From: Thraustochytrium sp. TN22
Lineage: Eukaryota; Sar; Bigyra; Thraustochytrida; Thraustochytriidae
Length of the DNA stretch: 64,000 bases
NCBI GenBank assembly: GCA_013306675.1
Contig: JABLUY010000033.1
Span: 1-64,000, forward strand
Direction of reading: 5' to 3'
Below, piece by piece: positions 16,776 through 27,800 of the stretch (position 1 is the first letter of the stretch; the number at the start of each line of letters is the position of its first letter). A model generated the notes under the pieces. That model saw only the letters and a list, made by a program, of their open reading frames with translations, had not been told where the DNA came from and did not search any database. Made by a program: the position numbers and the translations under genes.

Positions 16776-18551
16776 ATGGACGCGCGCAAGGTTTTCCGCG
16801 CGGCCGGGCTCACGTACCCGGCCGACACGCGCGAGCGGTGGCGGCGCGACTGCCACGAGAGCGTGCTGCGCGAGCTGCACGACCGCGCGGACGGCCTGCC
16901 GGGGGACGCCACGGGCCAGACGGCCTTGGTGACCGGCGCGGACCGCGGCGACGACGAGGCGCAGCCCGACGGCGGTACAGCCGGGAAGCCGCTCGCGGCT
17001 CCCGCGGCCCCCGAGGAGCGGCAGAGCCTGATTCGAGCGCGCTCGAACCTGGGCAAGCGCGTCTCGCAGAGGCTGGCCAAGCTCAAGGAGGCCGCGCGCA
17101 GGCCGCGCAGCCGAAAGCGCCTGCCCGGCATCGAGTCACACGTGGCGCCCGTGGGCGAGCGTCGGCGGTCCTACGCGCTCTCGGGCGAGAGCCTGGGCGA
17201 GCTGGGCGCCTCGCCGGCCGAGGCGTCCGAGGATGAGACCCGGCTGTGGGACTACGTTTCCATGCTGCAGGACGAGGCCCCTGCCGGCCACGTCCAAGGC
17301 GCGCGGGGCCTGCGCGAGCTGCTCAGCCGGCCCGAGTCGCCACCCATCGAGCTCGTCGTGCAGTCCGGCGCGCTGCCGCGCCTTGTCGAGCTGCTAGAGC
17401 GCGACAATGCGCCAGACGAGCTGCTGTACGAGATCCTCTGGGCGCTCAGCAACATTGCTTCCAGCACCAGCGCCATGACCGAAGCCGTCGTCGAGGCGCT
17501 CACCGTGCCGGCCGTCGTGCACGTGCTTCTCAGCGGGCCCTCCGACCGTGTCTTCGAGCAGGCCATCTGGTGCATCTCCAACATTTGCGGCGACAGCCTC
17601 GCGCACCGCGACCTCGTTTATCATAGCTTCCCCATGCAGGCCTTCCTCGCCACGCTCGCCGGCACCGCCTCGCACTCGGGTCTGCGCGTCGGTGTCTGGT
17701 TTCTCGCCAACTTCTTGCGCTTCAAGCCGTATCCCTTCGAGCCGGCGGACTTCCTCCCGGTCCTCGACGCGCTTGCAAGCCTCGTGCGCAGCACAGACAC
17801 CGACGTCTTTACCGACGCCTGCTGGGCCGCCAACTACATCATGGCCGGTGACGATCTCGCATGGACCGACGCCGTCCTCTCCTCCAGCGATATCGTGCAA
17901 AACGTCGCGCCGCGCTTCGGCACGCTCGACCTCGCGCACGAGCTCGAGGCCGCGCTCAGCCTCTTCGCCAAGGCCTCGCGCAGCGACCGCATGTCGCCGC
18001 AGCTGCGCGCCTCCATCTTGCAGGACCTCCCGCCCGCGCTGCGCAACCTGCGCGACTCCTTCCGCCGTTGCGCCTGCCTCATCCTCCTCAACATCGCCGA
18101 GCACGACGCTGACCTCGTGCGCAACTCCGACGCGCTAGGCGCCTGCTTCGAGCTGCTCGAGGACGATCACAAGGCCATCGACAAGGTCGCCATGGGCGTC
18201 CTGCACACCGTCGTCCTCGACGCCTCCAGCGACGACCTCGTCGACCTCGCCGAGCGCGGCGCTCTCGAGGGCCTCGCCGCCTATCTACGCAAGCTCGTTC
18301 TCGACGCCAACCTCGATGACGCCGTCCTCCCGCTTGAGGTAGTCGATTTGCTCTTGCAGCGTGGCGGCGCGCGCAGGCTCGTGCTCGGCAGCCGCGGCTT
18401 TCCCGAGGCATGCCGCGCGCTTGGCATCAACGAGAGCGTGCGCTCCATTGCCGCCGAGAAGGCCGTGTCACGCCAAGACCAGCCGCCCGCCGTCGAGCTT
18501 GCCGCCCGCCTCGTTCGCGCCTTCCAAGACCGGTCCTCGCGCCGTCGATAG
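16776..18551 (+). CDS. Second, divergent importin-alpha-like armadillo protein
   Basis: Start chosen at MDARKVFRAAG (591 residues). The frame is open further upstream, but only through the tandem duplication and a GGC run (16603-16640), which give low-complexity protein. The N terminus has a basic stretch, RERWRRDCHES and later KAARRPRSRKR-like clusters, compatible with an importin-beta-binding region. Armadillo repeats follow from about residue 180: LWALSNIASS, IWCISNICGD, VWFLANFLRF and CWAANYIMAGDD, which is the same order of Trp-Asn repeats as importin alpha (SNIAS, SNICGD, ANFLR) but with the third and fourth positions altered. So it is an importin-alpha paralogue or derivative, more diverged than the gene at 214, and cargo binding may be changed. 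The minor NLS site looks weaker. It is intronless and strongly G/C-ended. Confidence 0.82.
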   Translation: MDARKVFRAAGLTYPADTRERWRRDCHESVLRELHDRADGLPGDATGQTALVTGADRGDDEAQPDGGTAGKPLAAPAAPEERQSLIRARSNLGKRVSQRLAKLKEAARRPRSRKRLPGIESHVAPVGERRRSYALSGESLGELGASPAEASEDETRLWDYVSMLQDEAPAGHVQGARGLRELLSRPESPPIELVVQSGALPRLVELLERDNAPDELLYEILWALSNIASSTSAMTEAVVEALTVPAVVHVLLSGPSDRVFEQAIWCISNICGDSLAHRDLVYHSFPMQAFLATLAGTASHSGLRVGVWFLANFLRFKPYPFEPADFLPVLDALASLVRSTDTDVFTDACWAANYIMAGDDLAWTDAVLSSSDIVQNVAPRFGTLDLAHELEAALSLFAKASRSDRMSPQLRASILQDLPPALRNLRDSFRRCACLILLNIAEHDADLVRNSDALGACFELLEDDHKAIDKVAMGVLHTVVLDASSDDLVDLAERGALEGLAAYLRKLVLDANLDDAVLPLEVVDLLLQRGGARRLVLGSRGFPEACRALGINESVRSIAAEKAVSRQDQPPAVELAARLVRAFQDRSSRRR

Positions 18552-18586
18552 CAGCGCGCCTTGTATGCACGCACGCAACGCAGACT

Positions 18587-18727
18587 CGTGCCGCTCGCAA
18601 GCCGCGGCCTTCCCAATGCATCATGGCATATGTCCCGCGTTCCGCGTCGACGAGAGCGCGCGTTCCATCGCCGCCGAAAAAGCCGTATCGCGGGCCAACT
18701 TCTGCCGTATCGCGGGCCAAGATCTGC
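18587..18727 (+). pseudogene. Degenerate partial copy of the 3' end of the preceding importin-like gene
   Basis: The last coding segment of the gene (about 18378-18475, reading LVLGSRGFPEAC then NESVRSIAAEKAVSR) recurs about 210 bases downstream as ctcgtgccgctcgcaagccgcgg, then DESARSIAAEKAVSRA. The copy is roughly 75-80 percent alike by eye and lies beyond the stop codon. The word gccgtatcgcgggccaa at its end is itself doubled (about 18684 and 18704). It is a local tandem duplication now decaying. Confidence 0.75.
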
Positions 18728-18827
18728 AGCCCGCGTCATATTGCGCTTTCCACATGCGCACGCACTCACAAAGCGGCATCCGTGGACCTTGTACGTACGA
18801 CGACCGTGACCCACCACACGGAACAAG

Positions 18828-19883
18828 CTATCCTACATGTTGTTTTTGAAGTTCATCTCTCTCTCTCTCTCCCTCTTCCTCTCTTTGCAGGCAGCTCGTG
18901 CGCAAGGCGGTTGCAAAGGCCTCCGCCAGCTCTGGCTCGTCTGGCGTCAGCGCCGCATCCACAAAGCCGTACGATAGCCACGAGCGCTCTGCGTTCAGTC
19001 CGTTGTACGGCACCGTCAGAAACTCACCCTCCGCCACGGCCCGCGTCGCAAAGCACTCAAAGATCGCGCCGTCCGGGGCAGTCGCGCAGTCCGCGTTCAC
19101 TTCGGCGCCAGTGTTCAGGAGGTCCGCAAATGGCACCAAGCAGGTCGCCTCGTGCCACTCGCCGTCGCGCGGGCTGCGCACGGACACGGAGAACGACCGG
19201 CTCTGCACGAGGGCCACGGCCGTCAGAAAGCCTGCCAGCTCTGGCGCCTCGCTCCGCAGCAGCGCGCTGGCCCGCCATCGAGCCCCCAGCGTCTCGCGCA
19301 CCTCGCGCACCTCCTGCACCAGTGCCGGCGCCGCCTCAGCGATGGCCTCGAGCTGCGCCTCGCACAAAAAGATGGCCGACGTCGAGACGTTTGCCGGGAA
19401 GCTCCTCCACAGGGCGTCCCAGGCGCCGGGCCGCCGCATCGTCAAGGCGGCGACCAGATCCAAGTCGCTCAGACTGTCCAGCTCCTCCTCGCCCCAGCGG
19501 TCCAGAAAGGCCACCAACGCGTGCTCCACATTCACCATGGCGCGCATAGGCACTCGCGCCACGCGCTCGCCCGCCGCCAGCGTCCGCCTGGCCCTCAAGC
19601 CGCGCCCGCAGCACGCCTGTGGCTCCAGCGCCACCTTGTCGACCGCCACCTCGCCCCGGACCGGGTCTAGCGCACGGAACCAGGCGTCTAGAGCCTCCAG
19701 CGAGTCATGCTGGTGGTCGTCCTCGCATGTGCCGACCTGCGCCTGCGCCTGCGTCACTGCGACGAGCAGCACCAGCGCCAGCGCCAGCGCCAGCACCAAC
19801 GTCGTCGTCAGCGTCTGCCTGGCGTTGTACAGGTTCTTGTCCCTGGTCGTCGGGACCTGACGACGCAGAAGAAGTCGCCGCAT
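18828..19883 (-). CDS. Membrane-anchored SET-domain methyltransferase (RuBisCO LSMT/SETD3-like)
   Basis: Probable protein lysine or histidine N-methyltransferase. Start chosen at MRRLLLRRQ (351 residues); the open frame continues 106 codons upstream as Arg-rich low complexity that overlaps the divergent promoter. Residues about 24-46 form a hydrophobic segment (TLVLALALALVLLVAV), a signal anchor or signal peptide, unusual for this mostly cytosolic or plastid family. The SET domain begins with CCGRGLRARRTLAAGERVARVP. It closes with VPFADLLNTGAEVN (family form D-x-L-N-H; here Thr replaces His), FATRAVAEGEFLTVPYN and SWLSYGFVD, the hallmark end of LSMT/SETD3-type SETs with the catalytic Tyr. The C-terminal RuBisCO-substrate-binding domain is absent or very short. 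The last codons run through a CT/GA microsatellite (EEEGERERDE). It shares a promoter region with the aldehyde dehydrogenase. Confidence 0.8.
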   Translation of the reverse strand: MRRLLLRRQVPTTRDKNLYNARQTLTTTLVLALALALVLLVAVTQAQAQVGTCEDDHQHDSLEALDAWFRALDPVRGEVAVDKVALEPQACCGRGLRARRTLAAGERVARVPMRAMVNVEHALVAFLDRWGEEELDSLSDLDLVAALTMRRPGAWDALWRSFPANVSTSAIFLCEAQLEAIAEAAPALVQEVREVRETLGARWRASALLRSEAPELAGFLTAVALVQSRSFSVSVRSPRDGEWHEATCLVPFADLLNTGAEVNADCATAPDGAIFECFATRAVAEGEFLTVPYNGLNAERSWLSYGFVDAALTPDEPELAEAFATALRTSCLQREEEGERERDELQKQHVG

Positions 19884-19938
19884 CCGCCTCCTCTTCCTCG
19901 CTTGCCGCGTCCGCCGCCACGGCCGCCGCCGCTGCCGC

Positions 19939-19969
<31 letters not shown>

Positions 19970-20224
19970 GCCGCCGCTGCCACGCCACGTGCCACTTTCG
20001 TGCTTCGGTTCTGTGGAGGCCTTGGTGACGGGACGGACGAGACGAGCGAAGCTGCCAATCATGTGCAGCCGCCCGGCCAAAGCCAAGACGCAACGCGCGC
20101 GAGCCGGGACCCCCCAAGGCTGCGCGAGCGCGAGCGCGAGCGCGAGCGCGAGTGCGAGCCGAGCGAGGAGCAGCGCAGACCATCGCCGCCGCTCTCTCCA
20201 AGCGCTTCCGCGCACTCGACCGAG
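19884..20224. promoter_or_regulatory. Bidirectional promoter region between SET and aldehyde dehydrogenase genes
   Basis: 340 bases between divergent start codons. It holds a GCC triplet run (about 19910-19980), a short less GC-rich stretch (20000-20070) and the GCGAGC hexamer repeat (20122-20160) 65 bases before the dehydrogenase ATG. No TATA box is seen. The promoter role is inferred from gene arrangement. Confidence 0.55.
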
Positions 20225-21754
20225 ATGTCGTCGCCGACGCAGGAGGAGGTGGACGCCAAGGTGCGCGAGCTGGAGCTGGACGGGGCGCGCGCGTCGTCCA
20301 AGGTCCGCACGGAAGCCGTCATTGACGGCGAGGCCACGGACTGCGCGTCTGGCGAGCGCATCGCGAGCGAGAACCCTGCGACGGGCCAGGTGGTGGCCGA
20401 GATCGCTGCGTGCGGCGAGCCCGAGGTGGACGCCGCCGTGCGCGCCGCGCGCGCCGCTTTTGAGGACGGGCGGTGGTCCAAGCTCGCGCCCCGCGCGCGC
20501 ATGAAGATCCTGCTTCGGCTCGCGGACCTGCTCGATGCCCATCTGCTCGAGTTCGCCGTTCTGGACTCGGTCGAGGCCGGCAAGCCCATCGCGGACTGCC
20601 TCGGGGCCGACGTGCCAGAGACCGCCAACTGCATCCGCTTCCACGCCGAGAGCGTAGACAAGGTGCAGGACCAGATCTCCCCTACGGATGGCGACCACGT
20701 GGCCATGATTGTTCGCGAGCCCGTGGGCGTTGTCGGGCTCATCACACCCTGGAACTTTCCGCTCGCCATGGTGGGCTGGAAGATTGCGCCGGCGCTCGCC
20801 ACCGGCAACTGCGTCGTGCTCAAGCCCGCCGAGCTCACCTCGCTCAGCGCCATCCGCCTCGCGCACCTCGCGCTGGAGGCCGGCGTGCCGCCGGGCGTCT
20901 TCAACGTGGTGCCGGGCCTCGGCGCCACAGCTGGCGCCGCGCTCGCCGCGCACATGGACGTCGACATGATCGGCTTCACCGGCTCCACCGTCGTGGGTCG
21001 CCTTGTGCTTGAGGCGGCAGCAAAGTCCAACCTCAAGCGCGTCTCGCTCGAGCTCGGCGGCAAGAGTCCGCAGGTCGTCTTCGACGACGTGGCCGACCTC
21101 GACGCGGCCGCCGACAACATCATGGCCGCCGCCTTCTGGAACCAGGCGGAGAACTGCAGCTGTGGCAGCCGCCTCATCGTGCATGAGTCCGTCAAAGACG
21201 TCGTGCTTGACAAGCTCCGCGCGCGCCTCGACGAGTGGGCCGTGGGCGACCCGCAGCAGCTCTCCACCAAGATTGGCTGCATGATCTCGCTCCCGCACGC
21301 CGCCAAGGTGCGCGGCTTCATCGACGATGCCAAGCAGAGCGGCGCACAGGTCGTCGCCGAGGGCGCGCAGCACGGGCCCGAGGACCGCTTCGTCCCGGTC
21401 ACCATCTTCGACAGCGTCGACCCCAAGTCCAAGCTCGCGCAAGAAGAGGTCTTCGGCCCGGTCCTCGCCGTGCTCACCTTCAAGACCGAGGCGGAGGCCG
21501 TCGCCATCGCCAACGACACAAAGTACGGTCTCGCTGCGTCCGTGTACACAGACAACATCAACCGCGCACACCGAGTCGCGCGCAAGCTGCGCGCCGGCAC
21601 TGTCTCGGTCAACTGCTTCTCCGAAGGCAACGAGACGACGCCCTTTGGCGGCTACAAGCAATCCGGCTTTGTGGGCCGCGACAAGTCGCTCGAGGCCAAC
21701 CTGCAATACCAGGAGACCAAGACGATCTGGATCGAGCTCAGCTCAGACGAGTGA
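20225..21754 (+). CDS. NAD(P)-dependent aldehyde dehydrogenase, PuuC/KauB type
   Basis: Oxidises an amino-aldehyde or other aldehyde to the acid. 509 residues from MSSPTQEEVDAK, the usual family length. Landmarks in order: TPWNFPLAMVGWKIAPALATG with cofactor-binding LKPAE, the nucleotide motif GFTGSTVVG, the general base in LELGGKSP (Glu276), the catalytic Cys311 in WNQAENCSCGSR (35 residues after the Glu, as expected), and EEVFGPVL. The ending PFGGYKQSGF then GRDKSLEANLQYQETKTIW is the signature of gamma-glutamyl-gamma-aminobutyraldehyde dehydrogenases (putrescine and GABA routes) rather than of betaine-aldehyde or mitochondrial class 2 enzymes. The exact substrate is not certain. No targeting peptide is evident, so it is probably cytosolic. 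It is convergent with the ABCA gene, 132 bases apart. Confidence 0.9.
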   Translation: MSSPTQEEVDAKVRELELDGARASSKVRTEAVIDGEATDCASGERIASENPATGQVVAEIAACGEPEVDAAVRAARAAFEDGRWSKLAPRARMKILLRLADLLDAHLLEFAVLDSVEAGKPIADCLGADVPETANCIRFHAESVDKVQDQISPTDGDHVAMIVREPVGVVGLITPWNFPLAMVGWKIAPALATGNCVVLKPAELTSLSAIRLAHLALEAGVPPGVFNVVPGLGATAGAALAAHMDVDMIGFTGSTVVGRLVLEAAAKSNLKRVSLELGGKSPQVVFDDVADLDAAADNIMAAAFWNQAENCSCGSRLIVHESVKDVVLDKLRARLDEWAVGDPQQLSTKIGCMISLPHAAKVRGFIDDAKQSGAQVVAEGAQHGPEDRFVPVTIFDSVDPKSKLAQEEVFGPVLAVLTFKTEAEAVAIANDTKYGLAASVYTDNINRAHRVARKLRAGTVSVNCFSEGNETTPFGGYKQSGFVGRDKSLEANLQYQETKTIWIELSSDE

Positions 21755-21886
21755 CGGAGCACGAGACGAGCACACCCTGTGTGACCCATAACCGTAAGGT
21801 ATTCAGTCAGTTACAAGGGTGGCACGGGTCCCACTTCTTCTAATTTTAAAAAACTTCTGTTCTCTCCTCGCGGTGCGGAATCTTCA

Positions 21887-24800
21887 TCACGGGCTCTGGC
21901 CGCTGGCCTGCTTGGCGGCAAACGAGAGAAAGATGGACTCGAGTGACGCCATAGAGACGGCGTACTCGACGACACCGCGGTCCTCCTTGGCGGCTTCCAG
22001 ACTCGCAAAAACGCGGCCCAAATGCACTTCGGTCTCCGAGGCCTGAATGCGCCAGCGCGAGTAATGACCGCGCCGCTCGAGGCACTCGGCATCGGGAAAG
22101 TCCTCGCGCAACGCCGACGCCAGATGGTCGTGAAGACGCTCCGAGTAGAACCAGTCCAGCAGCGCCGCCGCGTCGACGTGGCCGGATCTGTCCAGCGCCG
22201 ACCACACGGCTCCGCCGGTCGGGTCGTTGGGCGCTATGCGCTGCACGAGCGTCGGTGCACCGAGCTTGCTCAAGCCGGACTCCAGCTCGTCGCCTGGGAG
22301 GTAACCATCCTCGGACAGCAGAGGGCGGATGAGCCCGCGGCCCCGAGAGAGTTCCTCCTCTGTCGGGCCGCGCAGCTTCACGTTCACCAGCAGTCCGCTG
22401 CCGAAGCGCGACTTGAGGTGCTGCAGGGAGCCGAAGCAGGTGAACTGGCCGTTCGCCATGATGCCCACGCGCGAGCAGAGTGACTCGACCTCCTCCATGG
22501 AGTGAGACGTGAGCACCACCGTGCCCTTGCGGCTGCCGTAGCGCCCTAGCGGGATGCCGGCGATCACATCCAGCAGGAAGCGCCGATTGTACGCGTCAAT
22601 GCCGGTGGACGCCTCGTCGATGAAGACCAGCGGGGGCGAGCCCACCATAGCAATCGCCACGCTCAGTTTGCGCCGGTTTCCGCCCGAGAGCTTGCTCGCC
22701 ATGCGGTTCGCAAACTCGTCCAGGTTGAGCTGACGCATCTTGGTGGACGCCACGCGCGCCACATTCGCCTCTGGGATGCACTTGATGCGCGCGTACAGTT
22801 CCAGGTGCTCGCGCACCGTGAGGTTCTCCAATAGCGCGTCAAACTGCGGGCAGTACCCAATGAGCCGCCGCAGTTCGCCCTGCTGCTGGATAATGTCCTT
22901 GCCTACAAGCTGCGCAGATCCGCCACTGGGCAAAATGTCGCCCGTGAGCATCTTCATCGTCGTCGTCTTGCCAGCGCCATTCAGCCCGAGGAAGCCGAAG
23001 ATCTCACCGGCCGGAATGCCGAAGCTGAGCCCGCGCACAGCGACGTTGCCGTCGGCATACTGCTTGCGCAGGTGTCGCAGCACGATGACGTCGCCGTCGT
23101 CCTTGTGAGCCGCCGCGCTGCTGCGGTCGACGCGCTCGCGTTCGCGCCGCACGTCCTCGTCGTCGATGCCCTCTTCGTCGTCCGTCTCCACCGAGCCTAG
23201 TTCCGCGTCATGCGAGGCTTGCCGGTTAAGCAGCGGCTCGCGGCCCTGCACGGACCCGCCACGCGAGCCGCGGCAGCAGGAGGTCGCCAGCGAGGAGAGG
23301 CGGCCCGCGAGCTGCCACGCGGACTCGCGCGCCGCATTCACCTGCGCCCGAACGCGCGGGTAGCTCAGCGCGTAGTCGATGCAGAGCGTGAGGGCAAAGT
23401 AGATGATGGCGGACCCGCTCAGAAAGGCGACCTCGGCGCCCAGGACGTCCCACGCAAAGGGGGAGGAGGCCACGCCCGCGGGCAGGAACTCCTTCTCCGA
23501 GTGGTTGATGGTGAGGCCGAGCAGACCGTTCCCCAGACAAAAGCCGGGAAAGATGCGGAAGACATACCGAAGCACCTTGTTGACCTGCATCGTGGACTCG
23601 ATGAAGGACATGACGAAGGAGGCGATGAGCAGCACAAGCCCGGTGATAAAATTGAGCAGGAGCACAACGTTTTGCGCCGTCGAGTGCGAGTCGAAGAAGA
23701 AGGAGACCACGTAGGTGAAAGGGATGACGGCAAGACCATAGAGGAAGAAGAGCACGGTGACCGCCACGAAGTTCTCCCCCTCGAACGCAGACACCTTGAA
23801 GAGGTGCACGGCCAGCACCGAGAGCCCCCACGGCACCAGGTACATGCACATGTCCCAGGCATACGAGGCGCTCCAGTACGCCACGGTGGAGGCGCCGCTA
23901 ATGAGCTGCTGGTGCTTGGCGCTGACCTCACGCTCCTTCACGATGAAGATGGCCACAGACGCCGGCACGAAGGAGAATGCGATGATGATGCTGATAGCTG
24001 CGCTCACCGCCGAGAACGAGTCCAAGAGGTCGACGAAGCGCGCCGTAAAGGGGAACGGCTCGTTCGTCACCCGGATGCGCGCTTGCGGAGACGCGCCGCC
24101 CTCGCGACTCGCCATCCACCGCAGCGCGGCCTGATCGGCCATGTTCATAAAGATGCCCGGCCCGTGCTTGGCGGTAGAGTTCACCAGGAGCGTCACCGCC
24201 AAGGGCTCCTCCTCATCCTCGAGATTTGCCGCATCGAACTGCACGGCGCCGTAGGTGGAGTACGCGTCGTCGCGCCGATGGTCCAGGAGCCACTGCGAGA
24301 GCCCAGCCAGGGCGTCCGCATCCGGAATGCGCCCGTGCTCGTCCGGGCAGGTGGCGTTGAGGCCGCGCGCCGTGGCGGCCGGCTGGGCCCGGAGGTCGGC
24401 GCCGAAGTCGAGCGGCAGCTGCGCGGCGTGGTGGCTCGCGTTGAACGGAACGGCGTTGTGCGAGCCCTGACGGAACTGGTGCGCGTCAAGTAGCAACGCC
24501 GGCGGTGTCTCCATCGGGTACGCCTTGAGGAGCGCCAGGCCTAGAACGAGCAGCGCCACGGGCAGAACCGTGTTGCAGAAGAGCGACTTGCGGTCGCGCT
24601 TGGCGTACTGAAAGCGCTTGACGTAAAGCGCGCGGAAGTGGCGCTGGTACTTGTCCAGCGCGCTGACGTTCTCCTGAACCAGGTCCTCGCCGTCCGCGGG
24701 CCTGTCGTCGTCCTCCTCGGAAACGCGCCTGAACATGTTCTCCCGGACGCCGCGCGGCGCAGCGGCATCGCTGCCGTCGTTGGCGCCGTTGGCGCCGTTG

Positions 24801-27800
24801 GCGCCGTTGGCGCCGTTGGCGCTGTTTGCGCCGCCGGGATCCTCGCGGGATGCAAAGCTCTGCGAGGCGACCTTGAGGAAGACCTCCTCGAGCGTGGTGA
24901 CCGAGACGCCGTAGGACGCGAGGCGCAGCTCCTCGCGGCGCGCGTCAAGGGCATCGAAGAGGGCAGGAAACTTCTTGGACGCCGAGAACGGCACGCGCAC
25001 CGCGACTTCGGACCCGACGCTGGAGTAGACCTCAGCGTCCGGCACCTGCTCGCGGATTGCGTCGCCAAGACGGCGGCGGTCCCGGTCCTGCTGACCGCTG
25101 CGCTCGTGCACGCTTTCGGCATCGGCCGGCGCCGTCGCGAAGGTGAGCGTGTAGCCGATGCCATACTTTGACTTGAGAAAGAGCGAGGTGCCGCAGCACT
25201 GGAGGCGGCCGTCGGCCATGATGGCGATGCGATCGCCCAGCACGTCGGCCTCGTCCATGAAGTGCGTCGTGAGCAGGATGACGCGGCCCTGGCGCGACTC
25301 CTGCAGCGCGCGCCAAATGGCGCGGCGCGACCACGGGTCGACGCCGGAGGTCGGCTCGTCCACCACGATAAATTTGCTGTCGCCCATGAGCGCAATGGCC
25401 ACGGAGAGCTTGCGCTTCTGGCCGCCGCTCAGGTTGGCCGCAGGGACGTGGCGCTTGGCCTCGAGGCCGACCAGGCTGATCTGCTTGTCCACGGCGGCCT
25501 CGGTATCCCGCACCCGCTTGAGCGAGGCGAAGAACTGCAGGTGCTCCTCGACCGTGAGCTCGGGGAAGAGGACGTCATGCTGCGGGCAGACGCCGAGCGT
25601 CTGGCGGATATCGTCCATGCTCTCGCCGATGTCGAGGCCAAAGACGGAGGCCCGCCCTGCCGAGTGCGGCAAGAGCCCGGTCAGCAGGTTGGTGGTGGTG
25701 GTCTTGCCGGCGCCGTTGTGGCCGAGCAGCACGAAGATCTCGCCCTCCAGCATGGTCAGGTCGAGGCGATCCACTGCGAGCTTGCGGTCGCCGTTGGCGT
25801 CAAAGACCTTGGAGACCTGGTCGAGACGCACACAGCGGTCCGCGGCAGCGAGGCGGTCCTGAGCGCCCGCGAGCTCCTCCACAAAGCCCAACGCGCTGGC
25901 AGAAGCTGCGTCTTCATCGGCGGGCGCCACGCGCTGCGCATGCGCGCCCGCCTCCGCGGCGCCCTCGCGCCGGCGACGCCTGCACCAGAACGAGCGCGTG
26001 CAGATGAAGTTCCATCGCCGCGCGACGCCAAACTCCTGCGGCACGACGTGGTCCAGATAAAAGGTGAGCACCAGGTAGAGGACGAGGTCCACCACGAGCG
26101 TGGCGAGGACTTGCGCAAACGGGATCTCCTGCTCGTTAGGCGCGTCGAAGGCGTTGGCCCACTGCACGCCCATGCCGCCCGACTCGTAGGTGGCGAGTGT
26201 CGACGCGCCGATACCAAAGGCGGTCGGGGCCAGCAACGCGCCAAAGGACTTGGCCCTGGCCGTCGCGTTGCGCGAGTTGACCGCGAAAAAGGGAAAGAAG
26301 CCGACAAAGAAGAGCACCACGCCGGCGGTGGACGCCGTCTTGGCGCGGCTGAAGAGCACCGAGACCAGGAAGCAGTAGGCGATGATGCTCAGGCAAAAGA
26401 GATAAAAGTACAGAAACACCAGCACCGGAGCGCTCGCTGCAAAGAGCTGCGCGTGCGTGATGGCGGTGATGGCGAGCGAGATGACCAGGAAGAGCAGGCC
26501 GTACGTGAGGAACCAGGACCAGTAGAGCGCCGAATACTGGAGGCCCATCATGCGCATGCCCTCGCGCGCGCGTGTCTCCTTCTCATGCACAATGCCCCTG
26601 ATGAGGCGTGAGATGGGCCACAAGAAGGTGAGCACAAGGTCGAGCCCGAAGACGTTCTTGATCTTGCGGTAGAAAGGCTTGTCGATGAGCGCGGGCGTGG
26701 GGAACTCCGCCATGCGCACGTCGTTTGGTGCAAAGCGCACGGGGTCCACAAAGGGCGCGAGGTCCAGACCGAGCATCTCGACGACCTTGCCCAGCTGCGC
26801 CGTGCAGTTGAGGTGGTCCAGAACCGGCCCTGCGTCGGGCAGCCACTTCTCAGCGAGCGGCAAGAGCGGCTCCAGCGTGTCGCAGACCTGGCGCAGCGCC
26901 AGGGCGCGCACGCGCGTCTCGGATCCAAGCGGCTGGCCGATGATGAAGCGATCCGCAGCCTGCTGCAGTGTGAGGAAGCCGGACATCATGTACTGGTCGA
27001 TGTAGAGCTCCTTGACGCCCACGTTGATGCGGCTCGTGTAGCCGAGTTTCGGATAGGTGAGCGGGATGACGGAGAAGTTGGTTTGGATCGTGTAGGCCCA
27101 CTCCGGCGCGCCGTCTGCGTCCGTGCCGGCGCGGTCCAGCACGAGCGCCATGTGCAGGCGGGGCCGGTCCATGAAGGCCTCGTCCGGGCAGGTCGCGCCG
27201 TGCGGCCAGCTCACGTTGCCGTAGGACTCGCTCGTCACGTAGGCGTGGAGGTCGTCGCGGGATGCGAAGCGTTTGATGAGACGGCCGAAGCGGCAGAAGC
27301 CAAAGCCGAGGCGAGGCCGCAGCATGGCGGAGGCGCGGCGCCAGCCCTCCCCGTCGAAGGCGGCCGTCCAATTGTCCAGCTGCGCCTCGAAGGCGTCAAG
27401 CCAGGCGACTTGCGCCTCGTCCGTCGGGTCGCTGGGGGCCAGCGCGAAGACGTGCTCCATCTTGGTGGCGATCATGCTCAGGTACGCGAGCGGCGGGACG
27501 GTGCGGAGCCCCGGGCCGAAGCCCTGCGTGCTAAACTCCCTCACGAAGCCGGTCTCATCGTCCGGATCCTCCGGGAAGAGCACCGTCGGGCTCAGCGGCG
27601 AGCGGCGCGGGCACGTGAAGGCGCGCTCCGGCTGTGCCTGGTCCGGGTCTTTGGTCTGCAGCCACACCACGAGCAGCACGAAGGCCACGGGCAGCAGGAT
27701 CTCGCTCAGCGTCGACAGCGCGTGCCGCCTCTTGAGCACGTAGTTCTTCCACAGCAGCAGCCGCACCTGGCGCGCCAGCCGCCACTCCCCGCTGCCAGAC

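Noticed and set aside
19808-21706. 632-residue and overlapping 523-residue frames antisense to the aldehyde dehydrogenase
   Set aside because: Shadow frames of a strongly G/C-ended gene; no motifs, while the sense protein has every ALDH signature.
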